From positions 744,001-808,000 of the forward strand of contig JACCLO010000004.1 of assembly GCA_029448655.1 (NCBI GenBank): a stretch of 64,000 bases of DNA. Reading direction: 5' to 3'. The stretch's first letter is position 1, and the number at the start of each line of letters is the position of its first letter. A model generated the notes under the pieces. It was not told the origin of the DNA. It made no database searches and saw only the letters and a program-made list of their open reading frames with translations. Positions 1-10,888 of this stretch are shown here, piece by piece. Source of the DNA: Wolfiporia cocos. Its lineage: Eukaryota; Basidiomycota; Agaricomycetes; Polyporales; Phaeolaceae. The position numbers and the translations under genes were made by a program.

Positions 1-666
1 GAGTCCGAAGTTTCCTCCCAATCCTCCTCCGCTTGTATTTGCGGAGGTTCGTCCAAATAGGCCTGAAGGCCATGTTCCTGGGTTTGTTGTTCCCATTCCT
101 CCGCTTGGGCTAGTCCAAGACGGATTTCCTCTGCTACCCATTCCGGGTGCGTTCTGTGGGGGGCTTCCAAAGAGGTTTGCTCCTCCAGCCATAGACCCAA
201 TCCCACTCTGCGCAAAAGCAGATATAAATCCTGGAGGGTCCTGTCCTCTGGTCTGGCTGTTATCTGTTCCTGTAAAGTTTCCAGGATTTCTCCCATCATC
301 TCCGATGCGCTCAATTCCTGCCATTCCTGTGGCGCCTGAAGGCTGATTCGTATTTCCATCGGCATCGGAGGTTCTGTTGATGGTTTCGGTTTCGTTTTCG
401 GTCAACGTCGTGGTTGACATCGGAGGGATTTCTCCGAATCGTTCGAACGCTTCACGCGTTATTTCCCAAGCGGTCGTTCCTGCGGAGGGGTATACTTGTA
501 CCCACTTCGATGCCCTATCTTCTCTGGGGATGACAACAATTCCTCCGCGGTTACGGAAGGCTCCAATGGTGTCAGTCCACTCGTATCGGTTGAGTCTGTA
601 GACTCCCTGAATGTCCTCGGGCAAGAGTTCAATCAGTCGTGCTGGGAATTCTGGTCCAAATATCAT
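1..666 (-). CDS. Gag of a Ty3/Gypsy element, family B (5' part, runs off the window)
   Basis: Open for 222 codons from the ATG at 666 to the window edge. The start was chosen because it lies just inside the primer site and LTR at 701-1420 and aligns with the Gag start of the family A element at 18216: both begin with a run like RLIELLPED and continue to a shared AFERFG motif. The first ~100 residues look like a folded capsid-type N-terminus; the rest is Gly/Ser/Asn/Pro-rich with many GG pairs, as in the family A Gag. No stop is visible. By family knowledge Gag forms the virus-like particle that packages element RNA in the cytoplasm. The zinc knuckle and pol would lie upstream of base 1 and cannot be judged. 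Confidence 0.8.
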   Translation of the reverse strand, partial: MIFGPEFPARLIELLPEDIQGVYRLNRYEWTDTIGAFRNRGGIVVIPREDRASKWVQVYPSAGTTAWEITREAFERFGEIPPMSTTTLTENETETINRTSDADGNTNQPSGATGMAGIERIGDDGRNPGNFTGTDNSQTRGQDPPGFISAFAQSGIGSMAGGANLFGSPPQNAPGMGSRGNPSWTSPSGGMGTTNPGTWPSGLFGRTSANTSGGGLGGNFGL

Positions 667-700
667 GTGCCCTTGCACCGTGATAGGTGAGGGGGTGATA

Positions 701-711
701 AGCTCGACCTT
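701..711 (-). other. Putative self-priming primer-binding site, family B
   Basis: On the plus strand this is AGCTCGACCTT, one base from the LTR edge at 713. It is the exact reverse complement of AAGGTCGAGCT at 1037-1047 inside the LTR, so the element RNA could pair with its own 5' region. There is no TGG at the LTR edge, as a standard tRNA-primed site would have. Same arrangement as the family A element (18250-18260). Confidence 0.55.
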
Positions 712-712
712 C

Positions 713-1420
713 TGTTACGGGTCGAATACCCGTTTGTATATTCGAGTCGCAAATATAGATCGTTCTTCTGCACGTAGGCACGTCGCCGTATGCAAGGCAA
801 ATACTCGTTAGATGCCTTCGGGTCCTAAGTGAAGTCCTTAGGAGATCGGTTAATATCCAATACGCGTTAGAGGATATAATCTGTTCAAGTGCGAGTCGAA
901 TGGAATAGAAGACTCGCCTAAGTCCGAGAAGTCAGTGTGCACTTCGAGGACTTAGTCGTTCGATTGCTCGAGTGAGAAATACTGAGCGTAGTTTCCTACC
1001 TTTGAGAACGAGTATAAGACTTCTTGTTTATACAACAAGGTCGAGCTAAAGAGCCTCGACAGTAAATACATGAGTTTATATACTTCGTTAGGTTTTAGGG
1101 GTCAAGCCTGTCCCAGATGTCACCGATACTATCTACGCTATAGTGTCAAACGTTTGATAGGTATGTAGTGATATATCCGAGACGATGGATAGGAATGATG
1201 GCGGTTGAACGCCATCTATCAGCTAATAAACGATGAACGTGAAACGACAGCAGAGTTGGATCTGCCAAAGATGAAACGAGCCTTTTAGACTAGTACAACT
1301 GGGGATGCGCCCAGTAGAATCACGAGTAGCGAGGGAGGTTGGTTGCGCAACAAGTCCCTGTATCGTATTCGCCCTATGGTGAGTTCTGTCGATATTCGAA
1401 AAATCAAAATAACCGTAACA
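713..1420 (-). repeat. LTR, family B (5' LTR of the minus-strand element at the window start)
   Basis: 708 bp, begins TGTTACGGGTCG and ends ATAACCGTAACA on the plus strand (TG...CA termini). It directly abuts the primer site of the gag at 1-666. A second, decayed copy lies at 55408-56505 and is alignable along its length. On the minus strand a TATATAAA box precedes the motif AGCTCGACCTT (1047-1037) by about 35 nt. The partner LTR is outside the window, so a target duplication cannot be checked. Confidence 0.85.
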
Positions 1421-2145
1421 CCCACGAACCGTCTCACGAACACCACGCTGGCCGCGTACAAGGCCACTTACAACGCGACAAGCCTGGCCCGTTACAACAA
1501 CACGGTGACGGCGAAGATGATGCTTGACGGGGGTATCTACCACCGCCGGACACACGCTGGACGGGGGTACATCCACACCAACAGTTCACCACCTTGGCGG
1601 GGGACATAACCTACACAAAAAACACAGAAAATTGAAACCCACCCACCACCCCAGTCAAAACACCATCCCAGGAGCATCCTGGTCTGTCGAGGACAACGTA
1701 ACGGGCCGGGGGTAGGGTTGGAGGAAGGAACTGACGACCCAAGATGAGCAAAGCCTGAGAGACAAGGGCATAGCGCGACGATGACCGAGGGAAGCCTGAG
1801 GTACGATGATGAGGAAGGGGACCGACCAAGGAGGTTGGACCGAGGATGAACGACGACGCGCACCGAGCGAGGAGCTCGCGCGTAGACCCGCTGACGAGGA
1901 GGGCTGATGACGACTACTTTTTTTTCCCACCCTACCGCCCCCGTCGACTCACCTCTCGCCGTGAAGATGCGTCACTAGAGATGGGGGTGCATAATACAAA
2001 AATCATATATTACAGGTAATCTACAGGTGGTGAAGAAAACCCTTACGGCCTACAGTGATGAACACAGAAGTTGTGACACGACACCAACCCTCACAGGGAC
2101 CTCATCGGTCACTAATGCACCCAACCCTACGAGGGGCCCAAGGCG
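1421..2145. other. Gene-poor flank between LTR and palindrome
   Basis: No protein I recognise on either strand. The part 1421-1940 is GC-rich and therefore open in several frames, but those frames are low-complexity (Pro/Ser/Arg) and I do not call them genes. It holds the first copy (1975-1989) of the repeated word CTAGAGATGGGGGTG. Confidence 0.5.
1975..1989 (+). repeat. Dispersed word CTAGAGATGGGGGTG, copy 1
   Basis: The 15-mer recurs at 2463-2477 in the same orientation, and its first 13 bases at 21930-21942. Chance occurrence of a shared 13-mer three times in 64 kb is very unlikely. Function unknown; the first two copies bracket the palindrome at 2151-2227. Confidence 0.6.
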
Positions 2146-2232
2146 GTAGATGTTGGAATAAACCAGCAGGGGCATACCACTACTCCACCGTGGAGTAGTG
2201 GTATGCCCCTGCTGGTTTATTCCAACAGTAGA
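2146..2232. repeat. 77-bp perfect palindrome with 5-bp target-site duplication
   Basis: Arms 2151-2188 and 2190-2227 are 38-bp perfect inverted copies with a single central base (2189). The outer ends read TGTTGGAATAAACC... and ...GGTTTATTCCAACA, i.e. LTR-like TG...CA termini. The flanks 2146-2150 and 2228-2232 are both GTAGA. The unit therefore looks inserted by an integrase-type reaction but has no interior. Confidence 0.8.
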
Positions 2233-3073
2233 TTCCCGCTACAACCCTACAACAACAGCAACTCCCCCCGCCTTACAACCTCTTGCGGTGGTAGTTTCCC
2301 ACCACAACGACTCTTCTACAGGCCGGCGGTAGTCCCCCCGTCTTACAACATTTCTTTTACAGGTTTTTACAGATCACGCTTACGCTGGCAGTACAGCCCC
2401 ACCTACACACATACAAAAACACAAGAAAATATAGGATAAGAATTTGGTGTCGAGACGACACGCTAGAGATGGGGGTGATGTCACGGGCAAAATCGCCATT
2501 ACCGGTGACTAGGATATATATGTATAAATGCTACGCTAATATATAGGGGGTAGAGCACTATGTTCAGACTTCATTCTGAACTTGGCGTTCTTCCACCCGC
2601 CTCACCCCAGTTAGCTCTGAGGGCCCAGGGTGGTCTTGTCAGCCAGCATCAGTCCATCAGGTGCAGATACATTAATTGACTATACACCTTCCTATAGGAG
2701 TACCGATTTGTTACATCTCAGCACTATCTCCATGATATCAACCATTCATTGTGTCGCTTCATGGCCGTGCGTCGCTGAAGCGCCTCCTCATCTTCATCAG
2801 CCTTTCGTTTTTTCTGCCTCCTTTCCCTCTCCTTCTCGATGCAATTTCGACATTTTGCGGTAAGCTCCCCTAAGCAGAATCCTTCTTGCGGATAGTGACA
2901 TCAATATCAAGTGGTTTCTTCACGTGACATTCTAAACAGGTGCCTGAACGTTGCAGACATGCACAGTTACTCATTTCTGAGCATCTTTGCTTGTGGGCCT
3001 AACATATGTGCTAACATATTCTACTTTTCATGAGAATAGATTTTGGACGTGAGAGACAAACCATTGCATAACT
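2233..3073. other. Gene-poor interval before the Tc1 element
   Basis: No recognisable coding region. Contains the second CTAGAGATGGGGGTG copy (2463-2477) and a short hairpin-like stretch near 2560-2585 (TTCAGACTTCATTCTGAA). Otherwise I see nothing. Confidence 0.4.
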
Positions 3074-4605
3074 TACAGTAATGTACAAAAGTATTTGGGC
3101 AGACACCTCGTGCGGTACTTTGGGGGCTTCCCATAGAGCTTTGAGGTTAATCTTAGTACTACTACATAGGTTACTGAATGTATGTATTATCCATGAATGA
3201 TTGCCCTGATGAGGGGGCATTTCTGGTTATTGAGCTGCAAGACTAGGTAATACCGCCAGAAGCGCCCAAAGTGTATCTACCAAATTCACTGTCCTATGTG
3301 CTCTACAAGACCAAAACTAAATACTAGTAGCCTGTGTACCCTCCCTTGACTGTCTTTAGCATACCTACATGCTTTGGCATACTACAACAGAGTGACTGAA
3401 TAAATTCAGTATCAATGCCATACCATTCCTGCTGCACAACCTCCCATAAAGCTTTGGCAGACCCTGGCTGTGGCACCCTTTTTTGCACTTGTGCCTTCAG
3501 ATGTGCCCAAACATGCTCAATGATGTTCATATCAGGGCCCTGTGATGGCCATGGAAGCACCCGCAGCTTATTTTTCTCCAACCAGGCAGATGTGATCTGA
3601 GCAGAATGCTTTGGATCATTATCATGCTGGAAGAAATGATGCTGTGGAGACATCCCATAGTCCCTCAGAGTCCCAAGAAGCTGTTCATCAAGTATCTTGA
3701 TGTATTCTGTTGCTGTCATGATCCCAGTGATCCGATGAAGACACCCAACCCCCTTCTCAGTGATGCACCCCCACACCATCACTCCCCTGTTGCCTGATTT
3801 CCATGTCTTCTTCGTGTACCTTGCTTGTAGTGCATCCCCAGGCCTTCTCCAACAAAAATCCCTCCCACCTGTGCCCGAGAGCTCAATCTTGCACTCGTCA
3901 ATGAAAATGATGGTCTGCCAATAGTCCACACTCCAATCCCCCACTCCTTCTGCCCAGACCCTCCACACCTTTCTGTGTCTTGTAGACAGATATGGCACCC
4001 TCCTACGAGTTGCAGACACCAGCCCCTCCTTCTGTAGAGCATGCTGTAGTGTGATGGGATGGACATTTTGGAAGTGCTCACGCTGGAGCTCTGCAACATT
4101 GCGAGCGTGCCCTCTATCTCTATCTAGCAGTAAGACCGCATATTTGCAGTCCTGTTTGGATAGCTTTGCTGGGCAGCCTGCCTTCAGCTGAGGGTAGCAC
4201 GACTTGGTGCGGCAGAAGCGGTTAACGATGTTGTAAACGGTGTTGTGAGTGATATTGAAGCGACGAGCAATGACTGCAGCAGAGTGGCCAGCATGGTAGA
4301 GTTCAACTATTCTACCACACTTAGATGGTGAAGTATAGACCATAGGAGTATGAGATAGCACACAGATAGTGATTTGACCAATTGCTTCGTTACCAAAAAG
4401 CAGCACAAGGTGGGTGTATCGACACGTTGATCACATGATTGCCTCATTCTGGCTCACTGTACGAGCCGATGGCAATGTAATCATATGTGCATAGTACTGA
4501 GTTCCTTCTGTCTACTATCCTAATTTTTTGGGGCCACAAAACTTGCCCAGTCCATCGGTAAGTACCAATATTGGTGTTGCCCAATTACTTTTGTACGTTA
4601 CTGTA
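3074..4605 (-). mobile_element. Tc1-like DNA transposon, apparently complete
   Basis: Element 3076-4603 flanked by the TA dinucleotide (3074-3075 and 4604-4605), the target site of Tc1/mariner. Terminal inverted repeats of about 30 bp: CAGTAATGTACAAAAGTATT at the left, CAGTAACGTACAAAAGTAAT reading in from the right. One uninterrupted transposase fills the interior. Total about 1.53 kb, normal for Tc1. Confidence 0.9.
3324..4406 (-). CDS. Tc1-family transposase (DD34E)
   Basis: 360 residues, intron-free and unbroken. The N-terminus (about 25-65) is a helix-turn-helix of the kind that binds the terminal repeats. The catalytic domain shows the IIFIDE motif with Asp170, the HDNDPKHS motif with Asp262, and PDMNIIEHVW with Glu297; 34 residues separate the last two, giving the DD34E signature of Tc1. 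The enzyme cuts and pastes the element into TA sites. Length is normal for the family (about 340-360). All three catalytic residues and both ends are present, so the element could be active (inference). A later in-frame Met could be the true start, since the first ~25 residues look unlike the family. Confidence 0.92.
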   Translation of the reverse strand: MLLFGNEAIGQITICVLSHTPMVYTSPSKCGRIVELYHAGHSAAVIARRFNITHNTVYNIVNRFCRTKSCYPQLKAGCPAKLSKQDCKYAVLLLDRDRGHARNVAELQREHFQNVHPITLQHALQKEGLVSATRRRVPYLSTRHRKVWRVWAEGVGDWSVDYWQTIIFIDECKIELSGTGGRDFCWRRPGDALQARYTKKTWKSGNRGVMVWGCITEKGVGCLHRITGIMTATEYIKILDEQLLGTLRDYGMSPQHHFFQHDNDPKHSAQITSAWLEKNKLRVLPWPSQGPDMNIIEHVWAHLKAQVQKRVPQPGSAKALWEVVQQEWYGIDTEFIQSLCCSMPKHVGMLKTVKGGYTGY

Positions 4606-6446
4606 TCTATAAGCCTTCGAACGACCCACCGAGCCCAGCCACCCTCCTGCGCTTCAGCCACCGCGGAGTTTCAAAGGCCATGCAAACCGTGGGGACATTA
4701 CAGTCACCGTCAGAACTCAGGCTGTGGATATCTCTGTCTGGCCATTTCCTCGTACGCGTGAACGGTCAGATCGCTCTGATTCAGCTCTCGCTATCCACTG
4801 GCGTGTCTCTTCATGCAGCCTGAGGATTTTCCATCATGAGTACCCGCTATGCATATCTTGCTCAGTCTCTGCTAGCCAGTTGCCGACGCGTATATTGACT
4901 GCGAGGGTCGCTCGCAAGCATATCACCGGCCAGCTTCCCTTTGACTCATCCTGCGTTATCTCCTGGAATACAGCTCGTCTTCCTGTTGATTCTTCAGTCC
5001 ATCTCTGTGAAACTCAGCCTCGTCTGTCACCGACAGCGTCGGCCGGTCTAGATCCTAGCCGAGCGTGAAACGCATTCTCTCGCTTTTGAAACACAATGGC
5101 GCAGTCATATCTGGAGTTGCTGTTTGCCTGTGATGTCTGCCCCCCGCCACAGACCAATGGCATCTTGCTGTAGACGACGCTGCATCGATTCACGCATCTT
5201 TCGCAATTGTGCCTCGCCGTGGTTGATCGCAAACCGTGGCAGTATAAGTGAGCGACGTCAAGGTGGTAGCCAACACTACAAGGGTCAAGGGTCAAGCTCG
5301 AGGGTCAAGGCGGTGTACGCTGACCAGCACACAAGATATCGATTAATTGTCGTCGATATCTATCTAAGTATGGTTGCGGCATTGCAGCCACAGACGCGTC
5401 CCAGGATGGTCTCCAAGCGCTCCATTGATAGCTGCTGTCACGAACATGTGGGTCAGATGATTAGCGACCATGTGCTCACGATTGCTGATCCAAGATTCCG
5501 CGGCTAACCTGCACGCCTTTCTGCTTCTCTCGCCGGCGTTTACAAGCCCGACACTGCTCCTTGCGAGCTCTGTTATCTACATTGACAAGAAGCCTGAGTA
5601 CCCGTTGGCAGGCATTGCTGCTGTGATCGCCATCGGAGACACGCAGGATCTTGAGATCGCGAAGGACACGTTCAAATTCGTGATGGACGACGCGCGGGAC
5701 TAAGACGTGTATGTATTTCTTCAAGGCCTGGATCCGATCCCGCCACTAGGAGCTTCTTGGCGAAAGCACTCAAGCACAATTACGCACTGCGGATAGTTCA
5801 AAACTAGCATTGATGGTATCTGAATTAAGGACAGGTACAGATTAGCTTCACTGTGCAATCCTTTGTGAGGGCGCGGTCGACAATATGAGTTGGTACTTCG
5901 CATGCAGTCAACCTTCAAAGCCTTGACACCAGACAAGAGTTATAAAGTAACCGCCGCCTTCTCGAAGTTTGACACATCATGCCGTGTGGCTTTGGCACGA
6001 GTGCTGGCGGCATCGGAACAGAATATGGATACTTCTAGGTATGGTATGGCTTTCGAACAAACCTTGAAGGCATCGCGACGCAACTGCATTGATTACGGGC
6101 GCCGATCTGTGCTGTAGCGCTATAATAGTCGGTTTCGTCCCTCCCCTCTTTCAAGCGATCAACGGCAGACATGCAGCAATGGTTCCAGCACAGACAATAA
6201 GTTGTAGCGCAGACTTTATTCATTGGTTCCGATAAGTGGCGTCGGGTGACCCTCAAAGACGCCGTGGCTGTAGGTGAACTTTTCGAACAAAGATATCATA
6301 TTCGCTACTGGAGACCAATCCCAGATGACAAGCAATTGCATAGATCAACCGTCAGTTCCCATAACACTACTATTACACCCATTGCAATGCCCAAAATTCT
6401 TGCCTGCATTTCTTCATTGCATCCGCTACCCTGCTTTCGCTGAATC
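4606..6446. other. Unassigned interval with possible decayed coding remnants
   Basis: Short protein-like stretches occur on the minus strand: near 5150-5220 a charged helical run (EAQLRKMRESMQRRLQQDAI), near 5560-5600 a basic run (RARKEQCRACKRRREK), and near 4730-4990 a broken run. They are in different frames with stops between them and I recognise no family. They may be remains of one decayed gene or chance. No promoter or repeat boundary seen. Confidence 0.3.
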
Positions 6447-8529
6447 TTATAGTCCCGCAGCGGACAGCAGGAGATCGTAATTGGGAGTGCCAAGGCCGGT
6501 GACCTACAGAAAGACTAAGCATGACAAGTATTTTTGCAAGGCCTACGTGAAGCTCACCGGATCCCATCCAGTTGTTGCGGAGAAGCCATTCGTGTTGCAG
6601 CCGGGGTTGTCTCCGGAGGTGATGTCGTTCATCGCGGACGCGCCAGTGGAGTACAAGAACGGGTTGAGCCACCCAAGCGTAGGCTTCCCGTTAGCGACCA
6701 GCTGGTCATTGAGTACCGCAATGACGCTCGCAAAAGTGGGAGACGAGCAGCTCGTTCCATCGAGGTCGACCCAGTAGCCGTCATAAGCGATTCGGAAGGT
6801 AACGCCCTGTGCTGATACATCGGGGAAACCACGGCCTGAAGCGTTGAAAAGACCCGCATTGGTGCTACCAAGGTAGGATAGGTAGGATGAGACAGCTGAT
6901 GCTTGGAATGAGGGAGTCGCCCAGTAGTTGGAGAATCCCCCGGATGAGAAGTCCGCAGCTACCTCTGGCTCGTAGCTCTGCGTAGCACCTACAGAGGTTA
7001 CGCTGATCAAGCGCTATGAGTATCGTCGGTGCTCAACCCGCGAACGAATACACCCACTATGGACATCCAGAAGGGAAAGATGGGACAAAATCGGTGCACG
7101 ATTCGCTCTGTGTTCCGGAGACGCCTCCGTCACCAGATGAGAACAGAACCGAGACGCCTCGAGCACCAAGCTGAGCATATGCATTGCAAAGAGAGCTAAG
7201 AGTGGAGTTCATTGAATACACACTATGTCTTGACCTGAAGCGACTTACTTTGCCACATTGAACGAGATATACTCCTCATTAGAACCATAACTTGTGGTGA
7301 TGACGGAGGGCAGAGTGTCGTTGTTGAGGATGTCATTCGCAACATCCAGGAATCCGAAAACACCATCGGTACTGTTCTCGCCCACCGAGAGGAATATAAC
7401 CGGTACGTCAGTTGCTACGCCGACTGTAAACTGGGTATCGAGATTCTGACCAGACGCTATGTTATGTGCGATTACATTCAGAATAAAAAATACGCACTGC
7501 TTCGTACCCAGCGTCGGACGGGTCTTGATCGTTACCTCCACCGTCAAGCTCTTCGACTGTGAAGGTCGTCGTGTCCGACATGCAAGGTCGATTCCAGTAC
7601 AAGAATGTCTAGTAGCACATTTAGCATGCTTTCAGCGTCTCCTGCACCACACATACCTGCAGATCACCCTGGTTTGCATATTCGTCATCAAATCCGGTGA
7701 CAACTATGTAGTTTGATGGCTCAGTGGCAGGTGTTCTTGGAATGTTGTACAGGGCTGCCAGACAACCTGTATCAATATATGTATCTGGGCAGTCTCCTGC
7801 TGGGTCGCCCGATGTCAAACGGTTCTTCGGAGCAGTCGGGGCAGCGACGCCACGCGGCGTGACCTTCAGCGGCAATTTCGCAGATGGGGGAGTGAATCTG
7901 TTCAATACTGTAAGTTCTTGCTTTTCGAGTGAGTGTGTACTGGTACTAACGTGACAGTGGGGTGCACGAAGTCCAGATGTGCCTTCAGATCTGTGGGGAT
8001 GGAGTAGGAGAGCGTTCAAATGCTCTGCTGTCCGGAACTCTCGTGACTGAAGACCGAGAAGTTGGCATCAAACATGACATTTGCTTTGTCGACTGGCATG
8101 GACACCATCAGCCAATCCCCGGCAGAGGATGTCGTGTCCGCCGTCACGCCATTGTCGCTCAGCCACTCATGGACAGCGTCAAGCGTTTCAGTCGTAGGAG
8201 CTACGAACGTTTCAACCTGAACGTAGTGGTGAGTATTCTTGTTCAGGGTTAGTCTCGTATTGTTTACTACGTACCTCAGCTTTGGAAAGATGCTGGCCAT
8301 ACTTGGTGCTGGACGGTGTGCTCACGTCGTAGAGGGCCTCTATCAAACCATCGATGTTGCTGGAGACGAGACCGAGGCGTAAATTCAGTAAAGTGTCCGG
8401 AGATGCGGGGCCATCGAGTACGAAGCCCTGTGGGACCGAAGCACGAGCCTCGTGGACTTGTAAGCTCCGTGCCACAGGCTTGCCAGCGGCGAGTACGAAG
8501 AAGGATGTGGCGAGAGCGACCGCAAGCAT
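6447..8529 (-). pseudogene. Sedolisin/tripeptidyl-peptidase (peptidase S53), one nonsense codon
   Basis: Eight exons fit GT-AG introns: 8529-8275, 8216-7951, 7897-7657, 7608-7498, 7445-7249, 7195-7058, 7002-6558 and 6503-6447 (stop TAA). The protein starts with a signal peptide (MLAVALATSFFVLAAG), then a pro-domain (LNLRLGLVSSN, WLMVSMPVDKAN, HLDFVHPTVTFTPP), then the catalytic domain. The Glu and Asp of the Ser-Glu-Asp triad appear as GYEANLD across the exon 4/5 junction, which decides the acceptor at 7446; the oxyanion Asp region is [10 protein letters not shown]; the Ser lies in DGTSCSSP; the Ca-site region GWDPVTGLGTPN closes the protein. Family role: secreted acid protease that removes tripeptides. 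Exon 2 has an in-frame TGA at 8018-8016 in the pro-domain where S53 proteins have Arg (S-I-stop-T-L-S-Y-S). Otherwise intact, so it is a recent pseudogene, a strain-specific null allele or a sequencing error. Confidence 0.88.
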
Positions 8530-8588
8530 CGCACAACAGCAATGTGACTCTACTTTTGAGGTGATGAATGAGTTGTACTCCAGACGCC

Positions 8589-8596
8589 TTTTTATA
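8589..8596 (-). promoter_or_regulatory. TATA box of the S53 protease gene
   Basis: Minus-strand GTATAAAAAGG, about 60 bp upstream of the ATG at 8529. Position is normal for a fungal core promoter. Confidence 0.55.
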
Positions 8597-8599
8597 CTA

Positions 8600-9575
8600 C
8601 GTGCATCTTCATGTCCGGGGAATTTGCGGTGGTTCGGGTTTTACTCCGTCGTAAACGTATATTGAACGCTCATGCACTGATGCCTCGCCCACGGGCTCCG
8701 AAAGCCGTCGGCATCTAACACGATTTTCTGATCACTGGCAGATGAATGGGATGACCATACATACCACGTCTGCGAGTCCCATAGACTCAAGATGTTGTCA
8801 TCCCGAGGTACCATGCGGCTTATTCTCCGGTCGGCGGCTCGAGCTCATATTACAATAAGAGCACTAGACCAGGAATTTCTTGGCATTGTCATTACCGAAC
8901 TTGTCAAGAATATTATGTATATATCAGCGACAGCTCAAGAACTCAGCATCTCTTGATATCATGTACATGACCAAGTGCATACTTGGCCCGCGCCTATAGA
9001 GCGCCAGCGTATGTCGAGGCGGTCATCATGCATACATATGGGGCATCCGATATAGAGGCGTCCGAGATTGTTGGATGCCTCTAGATCTCGGATCGCCAAG
9101 TTTTGTTCCTGACTTGCAATTGAGCGGTGTGATCAGCAATGTGGGAATTGTTCAACAGAATCCGCAAGCATCAAGGGCTTGGCATACGGGTCAAAACGCG
9201 AGACCGATTGCGCACAAAACCTTGCGCAATATTCCTGTGGCGCGATCCGTCCCGAGAATCCACCACCATCGTCGATCCGGCAATATCCGGCATCGGAACT
9301 GGCAATCGGATTGCAATACGGGCCCTTGCCTTGATCAGGCGCTATGAGCATCTGTCCGCTGATGGCCGTTGTGCATCTGCCGCTTATGCCATTGGAGGCC
9401 ACCGGCGGGGTCATGAGCAACCTAGGAAGTGGAACTGAATGCTACTGCTGATTGATAGTACGAGGTCCGCAATCCACTGCATTACTTAGTACATGCTGAC
9501 AGTTGGGATGCATATCGTCAGTTTTGGTCATACAATACTGGCGGTCATTCTGTTGCCCACCATCCAGCTTGTAGT
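8600..9575. other. Intergenic region between the protease promoter and the MITE
   Basis: Contains one unbroken 95-codon minus-strand frame (9420-9133) with eight Cys residues but no signal peptide and no family I recognise; the plus strand is open over the same bases, so it is weak evidence of a gene. The rest shows nothing I can name. Confidence 0.35.
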
Positions 9576-10271
9576 CACGCAACTAAGGCTCCAACCATAT
9601 AATATACATGTACAGATAATCGGTAAATATATGGTATATGGTATATACATGGTATATACATGGTATACATGGTTTTCAGACATGAGATTTTGAGGAGATC
9701 CTGGCATAGCCATTGTTTTGCTCACATAGTTATGTAGATTGTCTCTGCCTTCAGTGACACACTACAGGTATCAGCACTTGGCTGATGTGAGGAAAGAACA
9801 GTTTTAAATGTTCATGGCAACACTAATAGCAGGGAATGGCTCAGAAATTGTGCACAATGTGCGAGGCAATGAGAAACTTGCATGCATGAGCATAATGCAT
9901 GATGCAATCACTACTTTGTGGAATTATATGATATAGCACAAACATAAATGTGATTTTACCTTCCACTACTCAAGAAGCTAATCAAAGTGTGTGAGTCATG
10001 TCTTGACATCTTCACATTTGTGCAGTCACCAAAATGCCTAAATCTCATGACTGCTGCACCATACAATCTGTAAAACACATAACTACTTCAGGTACACCAT
10101 TTAGAACATCAGCTGAGAGTCTACTATGATTGGATTCACAATAACCATATACTATGTATATACCATGTATATACCATGTACTCGGCCACATGTAAATACA
10201 TGTATATAGTATATATAAAAAACCATGTATACATGGTATATACATTATATGGTTGGAGCCTTACACGCAAC
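9576..10271. mobile_element. AT-rich hAT-like MITE (680 bp) with 8-bp duplication
   Basis: Element 9584-10263. Both ends read inward TAAGGCTCCAACCATATAAT (terminal inverted repeats). The flanks 9576-9583 and 10264-10271 are both CACGCAAC. An 8-bp duplication with ends starting TA points to the hAT superfamily. The subterminal parts are repeats of the word TATACCATG/CATGGTATA. No coding capacity. It sits just downstream of the P450 stop codon (10306). Confidence 0.85.
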
Positions 10272-10305
10272 TCCATCCGTGCTTCCATAAATCCAGCGGA
10301 ACATA

Positions 10306-10888
10306 TCAAGTTAGGCTCGAGGACATTAGAGATACGAGTCTGACGACGCTCTCGGACCTTGGCTTTATTGTGCAGGGGAAATCGATAGGACGACTACAGC
10401 AATAGATGAGTACTATCACCAGAAAATCGCACCAGACAATACCTTGTAAAGCCAGATGTGAAAGAGGACGGAGGAGTAATCTCGACGCCTGTGCGGTCGC
10501 GGGCTTTGCTAATACTCAGCGTGGCAATCATATTAGCCATGGCCAGCCAGATGTTGGCATCTGCAATACGTCTACCGGGACATATCCTATGCCGCGGACA
10601 AAATGATGTAATGTTACGATCACAAGAGCTGATATCCTACGTACCGCCGACCAAACCCAAAGACGAACATGCGAGGGTCAACTGCGCTGGTAGTTTGATC
10701 TGTTCCCCAATATCGCTCTGGTCGGAAAGATATAGGCTCGGGATACATCTGCATGTCCTGGGATATCGCCCTTTCATGCAAAATGAGTTGATGCGGTGTA
10801 AGAGGGGAATAAAAGGATACCATATGTTTGGGATGATGACTGTCCCTGCAGGAATATCAAACCCCCGGTATTCATCATGTACCAGAGT
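10306..10888 (-). pseudogene. Cytochrome P450-1, 3' part (after the retrotransposon insertion)
   Basis: Continues the gene at 18796-21150. Exons: 10883-10821 (completes the exon hit by the insertion), 10770-10645, 10586-10443 and 10393-10306 (stop TGA). The reading joins seamlessly across the 7.9-kb element once one copy of the 5-bp duplication is removed: IPHKTLVHDEYRGFDIPAG. Visible motifs: the PERF motif (FRPERYW) and the heme-binding loop FGFGRRICPG, split by an intron, with the heme-ligand Cys present. The C-terminus IDFPCTIKPRS is typical of basidiomycete P450s. The spliced length is 525 codons, normal for the family. As arranged here no full-length enzyme can be made. Confidence 0.9.

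Noticed and set aside
1537..1930. Three overlapping minus-strand frames in GC-rich DNA
   Set aside because: Mutually overlapping, low complexity, no domain; typical chance frames in GC-rich sequence.
7430..7450. Loss of the catalytic Glu in the S53 protease
   Set aside because: A first reading with the acceptor at CATAG gives an insertion between Glu and Asp; using the acceptor GGTCAG restores E-A-N-L-D exactly.
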